A stretch of DNA of 38,316 nucleotides, taken from assembly GCA_013334395.1 (NCBI GenBank), contig JAAXXS010000009.1, forward strand, positions 1 through 38,316, read 5' to 3'. Origin of the DNA: Holophagaceae bacterium (GTDB lineage Bacteria; Acidobacteriota; Holophagae; Holophagales; Holophagaceae). The translations under genes and the position numbers were made by a program. Of this stretch, positions 37,695 through 38,316 are shown in pieces; position 1 is the stretch's first letter, and every line of letters begins with the position of its first letter. Below the pieces are notes generated by a model that worked only from the letters and a program-made list of their open reading frames with translations, ran no database searches and was not told the DNA's origin.

Positions 37695-38316
37695 ATGCGC
37701 TACCTGCCCTCTTCCCCTGTTGAGGATCAAGCCCTCCTGGACGCCATCGGCGTTCCCGCTGCGGAGTCATTGCTGGCGGGCATTCCCGAAGCGCTCCGGC
37801 TCGGTCGCGAGCTGGACCTGCCCGCGGGAGGTTCCGAGCAGGAGGTGGCCTGGCAGATGATGGGGCTGGCCAACCGCAACATGCGCTTCTGCGCCCAGTT
37901 CCTCGGGGCAGGCGCCTACGACCACTTTGTGCCCTCGGCCATCGACGCGCTCATCAGCCGCCAGGAGTGGTTCACGGCCTACACGCCCTACCAGCCCGAG
38001 ATCAGCCAGGGCACCTTGCAGCACATCTTCGAATACCAGACGCTGATCTGCGACCTCACGGGCCTGGAGGTCACCAACGCCAGCCTCTACGACGGCGGCA
38101 CCGCCTGTGTGGAAGCGGCGCTCATGGCTGTGCGCGTGGCCAAGAAGCGCAACACCGTGCTGGTGAGCCGCGGCCTGCACCCGATGTATCGCGAGGTGCT
38201 CAAGACCAACTTCGCGCCCCACGACGACCTGCATCTGGTGGAAGTGGGCCTGAAGGATGGCGTCACGGACCTGGCGGACCTGGCGGCCAAGCTCAACGGC
38301 GACGTGGCTGCGGTGC
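37695..38316 (+). CDS. gcvPA: Glycine dehydrogenase (decarboxylating) subunit 1, partial (3' end beyond window)
   Basis: The first 207 codons are present. GcvPA is the N-terminal half of the split P-protein of the glycine cleavage system, which decarboxylates glycine and passes the aminomethyl group to H-protein. Visible: RYLPSSPVEDQALLDAIG, FLGAGAYDHFVPSAID, FTAYTPYQPEISQGTLQ, FEYQTLICDLTGLEVTNASLYDGGTA and AKKRNTVLVSRGLHPMYREVL (in pieces). GAGG precedes the ATG. The PLP-binding Lys belongs to the second subunit, GcvPB, presumably downstream. Confidence 0.93.
   Translation, partial: MRYLPSSPVEDQALLDAIGVPAAESLLAGIPEALRLGRELDLPAGGSEQEVAWQMMGLANRNMRFCAQFLGAGAYDHFVPSAIDALISRQEWFTAYTPYQPEISQGTLQHIFEYQTLICDLTGLEVTNASLYDGGTACVEAALMAVRVAKKRNTVLVSRGLHPMYREVLKTNFAPHDDLHLVEVGLKDGVTDLADLAAKLNGDVAAV

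Noticed and set aside
36013..37770. 585-codon minus-strand frame opposite the patatin/BamA gene
   Set aside because: Antisense shadow, Gln/Val/Gly/Ala-rich without domain; crosses the start of gcvPA.

Overview
The window is gene-dense, high-GC bacterial chromosome with about 36 protein genes, mostly short intergenic gaps and many overlapping stop/start pairs. I see no rRNA, tRNA, CRISPR array, transposase or phage gene. The gene mix suggests a Gram-negative, envelope-rich bacterium: outer-membrane patatin/BamA fusion, periplasmic HtrA, Spy-like protein, diaminopimelate epimerase, LytS/LytTR pair, Ser/Thr kinase, fused IcmF mutase. An acidobacteriote of the Holophagae/Geothrix type would fit. 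That placement is an inference from gene content and style, not a sequence match.

Layout. 1-2695 (minus): Ser/Thr kinase, RNase III and the start of a HisA/HisF-related barrel. 2854-4281 (plus): a DUF4388/TPR protein divergent from the kinase. 4351-4977 (minus): uracil phosphoribosyltransferase. 5206-6645 (plus): a TrpC-like barrel that has lost most catalytic residues and carries a histone H1-like Lys/Ala/Pro tail, with a second well-formed start site in frame at the tail. 6719-15773 (plus): eno, ftsB-like, dapF, parA, parB, accD, folC, two exported proteins of unknown role and an SPFH protein. 15774-18546: HtrA-like protease (minus) divergent from a membrane-anchored TPR protein. 18632-22054: icmF. 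22107-25025: lytic transglycosylase, stand-alone Hpt protein (minus), a small unknown protein and a PstS-like periplasmic binding protein. 25181-27560: a Met-rich Spy-like periplasmic protein, a LytS-type kinase with a Met-rich periplasmic loop and a LytTR regulator, preceded by a 21-bp-phased direct repeat. 27560-29109: an AT-rich repeat-bearing gap, an exported SagB-type nitroreductase and a membrane PH-domain protein. 29177-33723 (minus): RidA, a SWIM zinc-finger protein and a SNF2 helicase. 33768-38316 (plus): rpiB, rph, the patatin/BamA protein and the 5' part of gcvPA.

How the genes work together. Housekeeping clusters are recognisable (eno-ftsB, parA-parB, accD-folC, rpiB-rph, SNF2-SWIM). 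The strongest candidates for something not described are: (1) the Spy-like/LytS/LytTR module, where both the kinase loop and the periplasmic protein are methionine-rich and a LytTR-style operator precedes the first gene, suggesting a periplasmic metal (perhaps copper or silver) or envelope-stress circuit; and (2) the TrpC-like pseudo-enzyme joined to an H1-like DNA-binding tail that may also be made separately from an internal start. A HisA-like protein with Asn in place of the catalytic Asp at the window edge is a second apparently repurposed biosynthetic barrel. All functional assignments come from reading motifs; no database search was possible.
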